64,000 bases of DNA from Atherix ibis (taxonomy: Eukaryota; Arthropoda; Insecta; Diptera; Athericidae), in assembly GCA_958298945.1 (NCBI GenBank), contig OY282605.1, positions 108,868,267 to 108,932,266 on the forward strand, read 5' to 3'. Within the stretch, counting starts at the first letter, position 1, and each line of letters starts with the position of its first letter. Under the pieces are notes generated by a model. It was not told the DNA's origin. It did no database searches and worked only from the letters and a program-made list of their open reading frames with translations. Both the position numbers and the translations under genes were made by a program. Shown here one piece after another: positions 14,575 to 25,760 of the stretch.

Positions 14575-14690
14575 TAAGCATATAAGACTTCGTTGGAGTC
14601 CAGGTAATGTAGGTATTTTTGGAAATGAGCAGGCAGACTTACTGGCAAAATCTGCATTCCAACGACCAGTACTTATATCAATAGAATTGG
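14575..14690 (+). pseudogene. Non-LTR retroposon RNase H fragment
   Basis: The plus-strand translation gives LRWSPGNVGIFGNEQADLLAK starting at about 14587. This is the conserved end of the RNase H domain found after reverse transcriptase in I/R1/jockey-type insect retroposons (WVPxHxGIxGNExADxLAK). The conserved Asp of GNEQAD is present. Neither RT nor endonuclease is visible upstream; the 5' flank is satellite-like. It is a short decayed fragment. Confidence 0.7.
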
Positions 14691-14964
14691 CCATATTGAG
14701 CTTACACATGACTTTGACCTTAACCCCTTACAATTTTACAAATTCCTCAGGTACTGCCGCGTCACCTTTGATTTTTTCTCTTGTAGAATTCATACTATGT
14801 CAGTGCTACTTTACCCTTTCGCTTTATTCCCAAGCTCTCTTTATAATCTCCTAAATAAAAACTAAAATCTCATTTTTATCTAACTAACTGTTAAATCTAA
14901 TAAAGTTATTGTGCTAAACAGTAATTAAGTTTTTCGTATGATATATTACCATATGACAAGCTCT

Positions 14965-15345
14965 CGTGTTGCCATATGGCCTTAAAGGTTGTGGTGCGGA
15001 AACAGCGACCGCTGACCTATGTTTATGGGGTACGTACTACAAACAAACAAACAAAAACCAGCATCCGTGATGATTTGTGCTGGGATGACAGCACTCCGCC
15101 CGTATTTAAAAAAAAATTCAAAATATACTACTGGATTTTTCAGCAGGACTCTGCAACCGCTCGCATAGCCAAGATAAACACTGTCTGGCTCTGAAACAAC
15201 ATTTCAGGCTTCATTTCAACGGCGAATTGGTCTTCGTCTTCGCCTGATCTCAATCTAATGGATTTTGTCATGTCAGTCCATTTGAAAGATGCCTTTAAAA
15301 ATATTTGAGCATACTGCAAATTATGCTCAAATATTTTTAAAGGCA
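14965..15345 (+). pseudogene. Tc1-like / maT-type (DD37D) transposase relic
   Basis: In one plus-strand frame the sequence reads YYWIFQQDSATARIAK, then after one in-frame stop NISGFISTANWSSSSPDLNLMD. These are the second and third catalytic blocks of a Tc1/mariner-superfamily transposase (FQQDSAPAH and WPSSSPDLNPLD). Exactly 37 positions, counting the stop, separate the two Asp residues, which suggests the DD37D (maT) class. Upstream SIRDDLCWDDSTP resembles the preceding catalytic-core segment. The 3' end runs into a 23-24 bp perfect hairpin (15290-15345) that replaces the expected sequence. Confidence 0.7.
15290..15345. repeat. Perfect inverted repeat (hairpin), 24-bp arms
   Basis: Arms 15290-15313 and 15322-15345 are exact reverse complements around an 8-nt loop. 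It lies at the end of the DD37D relic. Confidence 0.95.
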
Positions 15346-15379
15346 AAACTAAATTAAAAATGAAGAAAGTGTGTTGAAA

Positions 15380-16260
15380 TTTTTTTAAAGAATTTAAATT
15401 AGGCCAATAGCGGCTACAGAAATTTAATTTTTTTATACAGAAATGGGGTCAATAGTGACAAAATTAGGTCAGCAAGGTTCTTCAACTTTTTACTTAAGAT
15501 TAGGTCGCAATTGTCCATAATCGATTGTCATTTTTTTAAAACATAAAATGAGGTCAGCATCTGCCAAATCGGGTTTAATTCTTTTTGCAACTTAATCTTG
15601 AGTTCAAAAGTTAACTGTAGGAAACAAGCATGTTCGAATGTCTTAAAGACAGAACTAGTTTATTAGTTTTTATAGACGTATAATATAAATTTATTAGACG
15701 TAAAACGAGATCAAAACTGTCTTTTGAAGACATAAACTTGGAACAGCAAGGGTGCAAAGATTTTTAAATCTTAGATTAGATGACGCTGTGATAAAAATGG
15801 TTGCGACTTATATATAACCTAAAAAAAAAGGTCAGCAACAAGAAAATCAGCTTTAATTTTCTGATAAAAAATTAGGTCAGCACTGGGATCAGCAAAAGTC
15901 TTTGAATTTTTGTTCAAAAAAAGGAATTAGGTCAGCAGCGGATAAACACAGTTTATTAAATTTTGCAGGCATTTTTTTTTAGTTTGACTGATTAAGTGTG
16001 TTAGAAATTATATTAGAATATGAATTTTGCAACTAAGCACATTTAAAATGTCTTAGACATAAACGAGATAAATAGTAACAAAATTGGACCAGCTTAGATT
16101 AGGTCACAATCCTCCAAAAGCGGCCACATTTTTATTTAAATTCAAATCAGATCGGCAACGCGATATCTGCATTAATTTTTAATTTATTTTATTTTGAAAT
16201 AAACCTTAAATCGATTGTCTTTGAATTTTCGTTCAAAAATTGAAATTGGGTCAGCAGCGG
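15380..16260 (+). repeat. Degenerate 'ATTAGGTCAGCA' satellite-like tract
   Basis: Copies of ATTAGGTC or close variants, usually followed by (A)GCA, recur near 15398, 15463, 15499, 15550, 15838, 15871, 15926, 16098 and 16246. Several are followed by GCGG and a T-rich stretch. Spacing is irregular (about 37-200 bp), as expected for an old, rearranged tandem repeat. Confidence 0.7.
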
Positions 16261-17660
16261 TCATTTTTTTTTGGTTTGTAATTTTTTAAAAATCTTCTTT
16301 TAATTTTTTTCGTAACTTGAATTAATATTTTTTTTAAATAATCTCCGAAATATTAAATTTTAAATGGGAGAAAATTCCAAAAATATTTTAGAACGTATTT
16401 CTTCAAAATATTTCTTTTTTGACTTGATGAAACTTTCATTTTCTTTTTTTTAGATTTTGTTAAAAAATTGAAAACGCCTAAGTATTATTAACTTTTGTAA
16501 TCAGACAAATTGTATTCTTGTGCTTTTAACTAGTCAAATGGAACTCGATGATAAGAGCACACTCATGCTGAATGATTCTGAAACAATTACGATACCTGAC
16601 AGAAAGTGAAACAAGTCAATTGACTTTACTATGGTCGTTTTGATAGCTGTGAGAATAAATTGTTCGAGAAGATTTACAAATTTAATATAATCCAGAAAAT
16701 AAACAATTTTTTTTTCAAATAATTATATTTTTAATTAACGTTTATCCTCATAATGGCTTACAATTTGGTCATCTACTTTGAGCATGTCGAATAAGAAGAA
16801 AAATATTTTATTTTTAACATTTAATACGATTTGTTAAGATTTTTATGAGCAACTATCTCCTTTAAAAAAAAATTGGTTTTATTTTGAATAACAATCTTAG
16901 TCACTCAAACACTAACGACAATCCTTTTTGTATTATTTTATCAGCCACTGTGAGATCACGATTTTCATATGACCTCGGAGTAACTTTTATGTAAAAGGAC
17001 TCTTTTTTTAGGGCAACGAAAAGACGGCGCAAATTTTCTGTGTACCGAAGTCAACCTAGAATTTCCAATCATATTTAGTGAGGATATACAATTTTCCGGA
17101 AACAACGTGAGCTTAGATAAGATGAACATATTGCACAGTTGGAGCTTGAATTTTATAGACAATCAAAATCCCAATTGATGATGAAATAGGAAAAAGGATT
17201 TGTACAGAATTAATATGGTCTTTTCACTCTTATTGATTTTTCTTCTCTTCGAGTGTACAAAACTTAAAACATTGACACTTGCAACAATATCTGAAATTGA
17301 TTATATTAAATAACTGGTATGTGATAAATCTACAGTAATAGAAAATTCTATAAGATTGCTTTTATACTATTTATTTAACAATTTTTTTTTATTTAAAAGA
17401 AGTTATTAAAGCTTTTCTATTCTATAAAAAGTTCACTAATATCTCTTTAGTTAAATAATTTATCACAAATAAATACTGCTTCTTTCCCCTACATTTTTCG
17501 GTTAAAAATTAATTGATCAATTATCAAAACAGTGTTTAAAAAATCTTGATCCTTCATACAATAGTTGAAGAATTATTTTCCATTTTCTGAAAACAAAAGA
17601 TATCCTAAATTTTCGTAATGTATTCAAAAAGTTAAGCCAATTGACTTTTGAAAAAGAAAT
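16260..17660. other. Gene-free AT-rich sequence
   Basis: Nothing recognised beyond poly-A/T tracts. Confidence 0.5.
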
Positions 17661-17880
17661 TTATTTATAAAAAAGCTACAATAATTTTGCTTAAAGGTGT
17701 AGAAAAATTCCATATTTTTAAAAAAATGAGGGCAATATGATAAGTCATTGGCTAATGCAAAGAAATAACTGATATCAGCAAAACGATATATATTTATTAT
17801 TTCGCATACTTTAAAAAAAGTTTAGTTTTGACAACCATTGAAAGGAGGCAATATGATAAGTCATTGGCTAAAGCAAGGTT
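17660..17880 (+). repeat. Short direct duplication flanking the mariner relic
   Basis: A block containing GGCAATATGATAAGTCATTGG occurs at about 17733 and again at about 17847, with similar following sequence. A related segment (ACAATAATTTTGCTTRAAG...) at about 17680 recurs at about 18867 on the far side of the mariner relic. A reverse-oriented 'CATATTGCCCC' lies at about 18827. Together these may be remains of the element's ends, but no clear TIR is left. Confidence 0.5.
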
Positions 17881-17939
17881 TGCATGTTTTTATTTATATG
17901 GGAAAAAGTGAGTTTTCTGTCATAATAAAAGAGAATTTT

Positions 17940-18745
17940 TTGGAGGAAAAGAATATTATTCGTTAGCAAAAACAAGCTTGCAAAGTATTATGAAGACTTT
18001 TCACCATTGTAATCATACGCACCAAGTGACGCTGAGTGCCCAGGACGTCCAAATTAGGTCACCTAAGAAGAAATGTGAAATAAAATCCAGGTTATTGTTT
18101 GAAAGAGGTTCGGCTGAAAGTGTATTAGATAATTGACATACTTTACATCTTTAAGAAATTTGTAACGACTTCAATGTAGTGTTTGGACACTAAAAAGCGT
18201 AATTAAAATGAATTTTTGCATCGATGCGTAACTGTTAATGACACTTGGAATCACTATTACACACCAGAAACCAAAGTTCAGTCCAAATAATAAACTTCTT
18301 CAATCAAACATGCACCAAAAAAGGCAAAAACGATTCTTTTGGCAGTAAAGGTTTTCTTTGACTATCTTAACAAAGGAAAAACGATAACAGAACTGTTTTA
18401 TACGGCATTATTATGCCAGTTGAATAATGAAATCATGACGTAACAACCTGATTTGGCGAAGAAGAAAAATTCTCTTTTGTGAAATTTTTTTCTTCGCCAA
18501 ATCAGGTAGTTACGGATACAAACTGCTTCCTCATCCAGCATATGCACAATATTAAGCCACCAGCGACAATTTCCTATTTCCGAATATGAAAAAATGGCTC
18601 GTCGGAAAAATATTTTGCTCAAAAAGAAGAGGTGATTGCTGAAACAAACGCCTATTTTGAAGAGTTGGAGGAATTGCATTTTTCAAACTAGATACAAAAG
18701 ATAAAAAATCGTTGGACTAACTAAGAGGAAATGATGTTGAAATAT
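17940..18745 (+). pseudogene. Irritans/SETMAR-type mariner transposase relic
   Basis: Scattered plus-strand segments in shifting frames match a mariner transposase in order. VTVNDTWNHYYTPETKVQSK (about 18226-18288) is the first-Asp block, with the expected D-E-T-W changed to N-D-T-W. KGKTITELFYTALLCQLNNE follows (about 18373-18430). Then come DLAKKKILF, a GYKLLPHPAY stretch, a FLFPNMKKWL-like piece, EEVIAETNAYFEE and a final NDVEI. Many stops and frameshifts show it is dead. The expected second catalytic block (HQDNAPxH) is absent because the region is replaced by an inverted copy of the adjacent sequence (18446-18507). Confidence 0.8.
18446..18507. repeat. Inverted repeat (hairpin) inside mariner relic
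   Basis: 18446-18463 and 18490-18507 are exact reverse complements (18 bp). Pairing continues past one mismatch for four more A:T pairs. The left arm is transposase sequence (DLAKK). The right arm sits where the second catalytic motif should be, so it looks like a template-switch inverted copy. Confidence 0.9.
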
Positions 18746-18749
18746 AAAA

Positions 18750-20740
18750 TGATTTTACACATGAAAATGTTTTTTTCTTGTTAAGGCCACGTATTAATCA
18801 TACAGGCCCCTTTCTCAAAAATTTTGACATATTGCCCCTTGAAAAAAAAATTTCATTTATAATAAAACCGCAATAATTTTGCTTGAAGATGCAGAAAAAT
18901 GCACTTTTTAAAAATAGTTTTTATAACAAAAAATAAACTCGTTAAGGGATCTGAGTTAACTTTTCATAATTATTTACCATAGAAAATTTAATGGTCAATG
19001 TGAACATTTTTGGCCAGCAGTGTACAGACGACTATGCAAAACGTTTTTGTTCAGCTGTGCCCTAAAATCGAATCAAACTGCAAGTGTGAAAGTATGCATT
19101 AAAAACGATATCAATACTATAAACCCGTATTTAACGGTCATAAAATGCAAAACGGTTAAAAAATCATTAAATTATGCGTTCACATATGTCATAATAAAAC
19201 ATTCCAAGTGCATATTAATTCACTTTCATATCAAAATCAATATTCTTTCATGCGCATATCAATATTTTTGATTTTAGCGTTTTCTAACCTGAAAATTGCA
19301 AAACCAAGTTTAATTGGTCAACAAAAAGAAAATTAATTTTGTTTTTTACTTTTTATGTGATAATTACTCAATACACTTGAAGGTAGAGATAATAGAGCTC
19401 ACCCATTTGGCACTAAAAATTGATTAAAATTAAGTCTGCTTGTCTGTGTTGTGACGATAGGTTTTTGACCTAATAAACTGACGGTAATCAGAGAAGTTCG
19501 TGTTTACCTTCAACTATAAAATTCAATTTGCAGACGATGCTGTGTCATGGCTCTGTGGTTGCCCATATGCTCTAAAATACTTTTGAGCATTTTCCCTCTT
19601 TATATGATTTGATGGCAAATTTTATATAAAATGCAGCAGTTGATTAATGATAAACTTTTTTTTCGTAAAATACGAATACAGTTTGCCAAAAGTAGGATTG
19701 TTTTATCAACACGGATTATGGGAAGAATGAACTGAGCTGGTTCATTTATTCACTGTGTTTATTATTAATATTTTTTCTTCGTAGTTTTATTTTGTCTGGT
19801 TAAGTGTAATTATTGTTCATTATTTCTGAACAGAAAGAAATTTCCAAACATGGCATATTAATTATAAAAATGTCAGTTTTTTTAATAACATTTTTGGGTA
19901 AATTAAATTTGGCTGCCAAATTTTTGGAAGAAAAAGTGGTTGTGGTTTAAGAGTTGAAAAAAAAGTCCTCCCTGTTTTTTAAAAAACAAAATCCCATTTC
20001 AATATTTTTGTATGAGTGAAATAAATTTTTTATGGAACAGTGAAAAATACAAATAAATGCAAATTTCAAGTACTTAACATGAGGAAGCATTTTTTCTTTT
20101 GAAATAAAATCAAATTCAGATTCTAAGGTTGGCATGAAATCTGTTGGAATGGGCAAGATTTCAATTGAAAAACTGCTTTTAAAATCAATTTTCAATCACA
20201 GTCATTTTTATGAGACAAGATACAATATATTATGTGTTAAATTTTTATTTTTATTTAATTTTTTTAAACAGTAAAAATTGTCGGAAAGTTATTATTTAAA
20301 ACTTGAATAAAAATCTATATTGAAGAAAATGTGTTAATTTTATTCATTTTTACATCAGAATATTTTGTAAAAAATTAAGTAATATTTAAGATTAATAAAA
20401 AAATAATTGAAGGTTGAACATGAACAGTAAACATTATCTTAATTATCGTCGGTAAAGTTTAGCTTATCCACCTTGAAACTTAATATTATAAGATCCTAGA
20501 AAAATGGTACTCTACCATTTTATGTTATTTTAATTATTTTCTTTTAATTTACTAACCCGGAAAAGTTACACGAATAATTTTAATGACAGTTAATATGCCA
20601 AAATATTTAATTAAAAATTTAGTTTTTTTTTTTTATTTTGCAAAATGTAAGAACTAAATTTTAATTATTCTATATGGCAAAGATGATTTTTTTAAGTAAA
20701 CATTTAATAAGTCCTTTGAAGAATTTTAAATATCTGACAA
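18750..20740. other. Gene-free AT-rich sequence
   Basis: Apart from the echo of the 17.7-kb repeat at about 18.86 kb, nothing recognised. Confidence 0.5.
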
Positions 20741-20744
20741 GGTA

Positions 20745-20841
20745 TTTCACTGATATTGACCTAAATTGATGTCCAGAAAAAGATCAAAAAGAGGGTAATT
20801 GATCTTTTTCTGGACATCAATTTAGGTCAATATCAGTGAAA
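20745..20841. repeat. Perfect 43-bp inverted repeat with 11-nt loop
   Basis: Arms 20745-20787 and 20799-20841 are exact reverse complements over all 43 positions. The loop is AAAGAGGGTAA. The right arm contains TTTAGGTCAATATCAG, similar to the AGGTC satellite that begins about 100 bp downstream. A transcript from either strand would form a long perfect hairpin. Confidence 0.97.
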
Positions 20842-20929
20842 GAGTCTTAAATATAGAATTGGATAAAACTTTAAAAACTGAACAAGAACAACGCCATAAA
20901 CTAATTTTTTTGCACGTGGTGCACGTAAT

Positions 20930-22990
20930 GGCGCAGACTAAATGTTTGAACACGTTACATTAGGTCAACACCGAGCAGGACGTTTAAAATTCAATTTTTG
21001 AAGTTGGTAGAACATTTAGCTGTGGTGCACGTAACGGCGCGGGCTAAATGTTTGAACACGCTACATTAGGTCTACATCGATGCAGACCTATTACCATAAA
21101 TTTTAAAATTGGTTAGAAGCTCCAAACTGAACTACGCCAAAAAAGAATTATTTTTCACGCTAAATTAGGTCAAAAAGATCTAGACCTTCAAAATCAATTT
21201 TGACATGAAGTAGGACCTTCAAATGTACCCACGCTAGGTGCATCAACTTAATCCTTGTGGACGTTGTATGCCGTTAGCATTAATCGAGAAATTTACTATT
21301 CAATTTCAGAATTGGATAAGACCTTCAAACTCAGTTACGACGTCTTCGTAAGCAAAATTCTTTGGCACACTATATTAGGTCACAACCGACCAGTTACGAC
21401 GTCTTCGTAAGCAAAAAAAATTCAATTTTTTTAATTTAGTATAACTTTTAGCTGTGGTGCACGTAACGGCGCAGATTAAATGTTTCAATACGCTACATTA
21501 GGTCTACATCGATGCAGACCTATAACCAAAAATTTTAAAATTGGTTAGAAGCTCCAAACTGAACTACGCCAAAAAAGAATAATTTTTCACGCTAACTTAG
21601 GTCAAAAAGATCAAGACCTTCAAAATTAATTTTGACATGAAGTAGGACCTTCAAATGTACCAACGGTAGGTGCATGAACTTAATCCTTGTGAACGTTGTA
21701 TGCCGTTAGCATTAATCGAGAAATTTACTATTCAATTTCAGAATTGGATAAGACCTTCAAACTCAGTTACGACGTCTTCATAAGCAAAATCTTTTGGCAC
21801 ACTATATTAGGTCACAACCGACCTAATCCTTTGATAGCGTATAATTATACCGAACAACGCCAGATGACAGGAACTAAATATTTCTGCACGCTACATTAGG
21901 TCAACACCGAGCAGGACGTTTAAAATTCAATTTTTTGAATTTGATAGAACCTTTAGCTGTGGTGCACGTAATGGCGCAGACTTAATGTTTGAACACGCTA
22001 CATTAGGTCTACATCGATGCAGACCTATAAATATAAATTTTAAAATTGGTTAGAAACTTCAAACTGAACTACATCAAAAAAAAAATCTTCTTCGCGCTAA
22101 ATTAGGTCAAAAAGATCGATTCCTTCAGAATTAATTTTGGAATTAGGTAGGACCTTGAACCAAATCTCTTTTATTAGTTTGCACACTACATCGACCAGAA
22201 CTCTTAAAATTCCATTTTGGCATTGACCTTTAAACTGACTACGATGATGCAGTTATCTAAATCGTTTTGTACGTTACATTAGGTCAACAACAATCGAAAT
22301 CTTTACTATTAAATTTTTAAATTGGTGAAGATCTTTAAAGCGAACTACGTAAAATGGCATAACAAATCGTTGAACACGCTACATTATGTTTACATCAATT
22401 CTGACCTATTTCGTTAGATTTTTGGAATTCGATAAGACCTTCTTGAAGGCGTACTTTTTCAGATAGCTTGAAGTTAATCTTTGTACGTGATATAATAGGT
22501 CAACGTCGGTTTGGACCCCTCACTTTCAAATTGAACCGACTAAGACTCTCATTGTTAAATTATGAAATTGTACTGCACTGCACCAGATTAACTCCGCTAA
22601 ATTCCAAGATCTAATTTTATTTCATTCTAGGTCAGCACTAACCAAGGCCTTTCAGATAAAGTTTAGGATAAGGTCTTCAAACTGAAATATGCCAGATAAT
22701 TTTTTTTCAAAAATACTGCATAAGATCAATGCCAAACAAGACCTTTGACATTATTTTTTTAAATTAGATAATACCTTCCAACAAAACTGTGCCGGGTAGT
22801 TATATTAGGTCAAAATCGCATAACACCTTCCAAATTAAATCGAACGAAATAATCGAGAAATAATTTCGTTTGACCTAAACTATTAAGGTACTTTTTTAAC
22901 TGCTAATGAGATGATATTTGATTAATTAATGTGTGTATATTAGGTCAACTTTATTTGCACTTCCAATTAGGTCAAAATCACTCTAATTAT
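20930..22990 (+). repeat. ATTAGGTC satellite with ~432-bp higher-order repeat
   Basis: ATTAGGTC-type boxes occur near 20959, 21065, 21164, 21375, 21497, 21597, 21807, 21894, 22001, 22099, 22276, 22494, 22626, 22805, 22935 and 22965, with a basic spacing close to 100-105 bp. Different monomers are recognisable: '...CTACATCGATGCAGACC', '...CAAAAAGATC' and '...CACAACCGACC'. Each recurs 432-433 bp later (21065/21497, 21164/21597, 21375/21807), so the array has a higher-order unit of about four monomers present at least twice. Conservation decays after about 22.2 kb. It shares its core and the CTACGCCAAAAAA motif with the 14-16 kb tracts. Confidence 0.85.
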
Positions 22991-24040
22991 TACAAAATGA
23001 ATTCTACCAACAAAAAAAGAAGTATTTTTTAAACTAAAATAGATAAAAATTACATAAATTCAAAGTAATTTTTATATTAAATATATTTCTACTTATAAAT
23101 TAAAAATTATTTTTAGTTATTGCCAAAAAATATTAAAAAAATTCAATATTATTAATTTATACATTGACATTTGCTAAAAGTCCTTCTCTTTTTATAACTA
23201 AATAAAATTTAATTGATCAATTTCTGCATCATCCTTAATTCCTATATCTTTTATAATTTCCTATAACTTAACTCAAAAAAAACATGTTCAAGTCGCAACT
23301 GTATCCCATTTCCGTAAATTAAATTAAAATAGGGAAAATTTAATGCATAATAAAATATTATATAAATGTCTGTGTCAGAAAAATATTTCCAGCTAAAATT
23401 TGATAACTCCTCCATACCAAGTATTAATCGTAAATTTGAAATTTTATTAAATTGTGCATATTTTTTTTATGGACTCCGAAAGTAGAGAAAATTCTATTAG
23501 GCTATCGTATATGCTCGTACATTTTGCCTTTTTATCCAATTTATTTAAAGTGAAATCGAATCAGATTCCGTTTATTAACTTTAAATATCAAACAAATTTC
23601 TTTCACACAAAAAAATGAATATACAAAGTAAAAACCAAAATACCTTTTTTTAACTGTGGGAGTCAATGTTATTTGAAATAATTTTTTTATCAAGCAATAT
23701 TATCAATTTTAAATCTCAGTATTTTAATTATTGAAAAAAAAAATAGTAGCATGAAAATTGTTCGCATTTAAATTCGTTTTAGAATTTTTTCTCTCCAATA
23801 ATGGCATAAAAATAATGTGGAAATATTTATGAAAGTTCTACGATTTATTAAAGAAAAAAGTAACACGCAAAGAATTTTTAATTTAAAGCAAATGAAATCT
23901 CATAATTTATGTGTTTGTAAGTCTAAATTGGTTTAAATATTTGATCCGAAAACCAATTTAAACTTACGCAGTTGATCCATTTAGACGTCAGCCAATAGAG
24001 GAGGCCAAAGAAGATGTATCATGCTAAATATAAGTTGGTA
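22990..24040. other. Gene-free AT-rich sequence
   Basis: Only the imperfect hairpin at 23.9 kb stands out. Confidence 0.5.
23917..23967. repeat. Imperfect inverted repeat, 18-bp arms
   Basis: 23917-23934 pairs with 23950-23967 with one mismatch and a 15-nt loop. Confidence 0.8.
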
Positions 24041-25760
24041 TGATTTTCACGCAAAGCCAGAGCATCTGAAATGGTCCAATTCGGTAAGCCCAGACTGGAC
24101 GCCAATTTTCGATTGTGCAAAAACCTGAGCCATTCTTTAGATATTTATATTCTATTAAATTCGAAAAAATTCAGTTTCGGAAATAATTTATGGATAGCTA
24201 TGATTTCCTAAAACTTACCAGTGAGAACACAAGTTGGAGGGTCTCGCCAGCTGAAGAATACATACTGACGCCACAAAACAGCGATAACGTGACAAAAGCT
24301 ATCTGTCGACTGAAGAACCACAAGTCGCCGTGGCATTACTGAGAACTACAAGTCGCCGTGGCATTATCTCTCCCAACAAAGAGATATCGGCGAGGTATGT
24401 TTCTGAGTATCATCTATAAGGTATTTTCCTTACTAGGCAGGATAGCCCCATTCGCCCAAAAAGTGGGCCGGAATGATACTGGTAGAAATACTGGCAGATG
24501 AGTGGCAGAGGCTGTACCGCCGGAGAGGTCGATGTGACGCTGTTGCGCGATCCAAAAGGAGGTGGCAAAATCTTTGCGATAATGATGCAGATTGCAGATG
24601 GACCTACCGTCTAATCTCGGCGATGGATCCGTAGATAGATCGACGGCACGGTAATGTTGGTTACTACCTATACCAATTTTTGACAGGACACGGATCTTTT
24701 CGGGCTTACCAATACCGCTTTAAATTGGATTCCAACCCAATGTGGTCTTCTTGAGACGGAATGGTGGAGAGCGCGAAGCACGAGTTTTTTTACTGCACTC
24801 GATTCAATGCGGAAGGAGAAGAGGCTTAAAAGTACGCTGGGGGACCCCTGACAACGGAGAATGTAGTGGCTCCGATGTTGAACTCAAGGACAGCTTGGGA
24901 GGCCTTCAAAGTTCTTGCGACAACAGTCCTAAAAAGACTACGTCTGGATGAACGTGAAACGAAACGATTGTACTAATTCACCAGAGTAGTGATTTCGCTC
25001 AATTCCTACCCCACGAAGTTATGCCTGATGGAGGTTCCGTGGGAAGATACAGATATGTGACCAAGTAATATGGTTTTACTAGCGTTCAAGTCCCATACTT
25101 TGTTTTCGATGATTTTCACCTTAACAGTTAAGCTTCGAAAGAATCAAATCATTTTCCTATTTAAGGTCAAGGGTCGCAGCCTTTAAGAATATTTCCTGTT
25201 CAGGACACTAGTCTGTCCAGTCCTTATGTATTCTTCCCAGTCCTCATGGAAATTTGGGTGCAAATAAGAACATGTCCTGTAGAGGATACTAGTCTTCCTA
25301 GTCCACTAGTCTTCCCAGTCCTCATAAAAAACTTGGGTTCTCAGCAAAAAACAATTCGAATTCTTGTCCACGTTCGAGAGGAGGATCCTTCGAAGAATTT
25401 ATAGATGGAGGGTACCGGAACCTATTTAATGCTGAAGATGGACGGTGCCGGAAACTATTTAATGCTGAGATTCTGAAGTGTTACAATGATTGCGCGATTG
25501 CGGATAAAATTAAGATAAAAAAACTGCGGTGGGCTGGACACTTAATCTGTTTGGATGAAGAAGCTCCTACAGTGACTATATTTACGGTCCCAGACGACGA
25601 GGTAGGTCCTACCTTCGGTTCAGCGACAGCATCAGCCAAGACATCAAAAGCATGCTGGAAGTGCCGAACTGGATGACCGCGGCGCGAATCCTGGACCTCT
25701 GGAGTTCTTTGATTCAGCAGGCCTAGACCAGAGTCCCCGTTGTCACACCGTTGATAATGA
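24040..25760 (+). pseudogene. Endonuclease/reverse-transcriptase retroposon relic
   Basis: The segment is markedly more GC-rich than its flanks. Plus-strand frames give ICRLKNHKSPWHY (about 24300), like the RT-entry motif LKNxKSPGxD. RYRRGMFLSIIYKVFS (about 24380) resembles NYRGIxLLNxAYKVxS. Near the 3' end KIKKLRWAGHLICLDEEAP (about 25505-25570) resembles the C-terminal RWAGHVxRMDE motif. A tail translating as GPLEFFDSAGLDQSPRCHTVD (about 25690-25750) matches the usual C-terminus. Between these, frames are scrambled and no YADD box is visible. Short tandem duplications occur at about 24315-24367, 25205-25330 and 25405-25465. It is a dead non-LTR element of the common insect endonuclease-RT type; the clade is not resolved. 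Confidence 0.75.

Noticed and set aside
17843..18842. Possible TIRs of the 17.9-kb mariner relic (GGCAATATG in opposite orientations)
   Set aside because: Only nine bases are shared, and the left copy is itself part of a local direct repeat.
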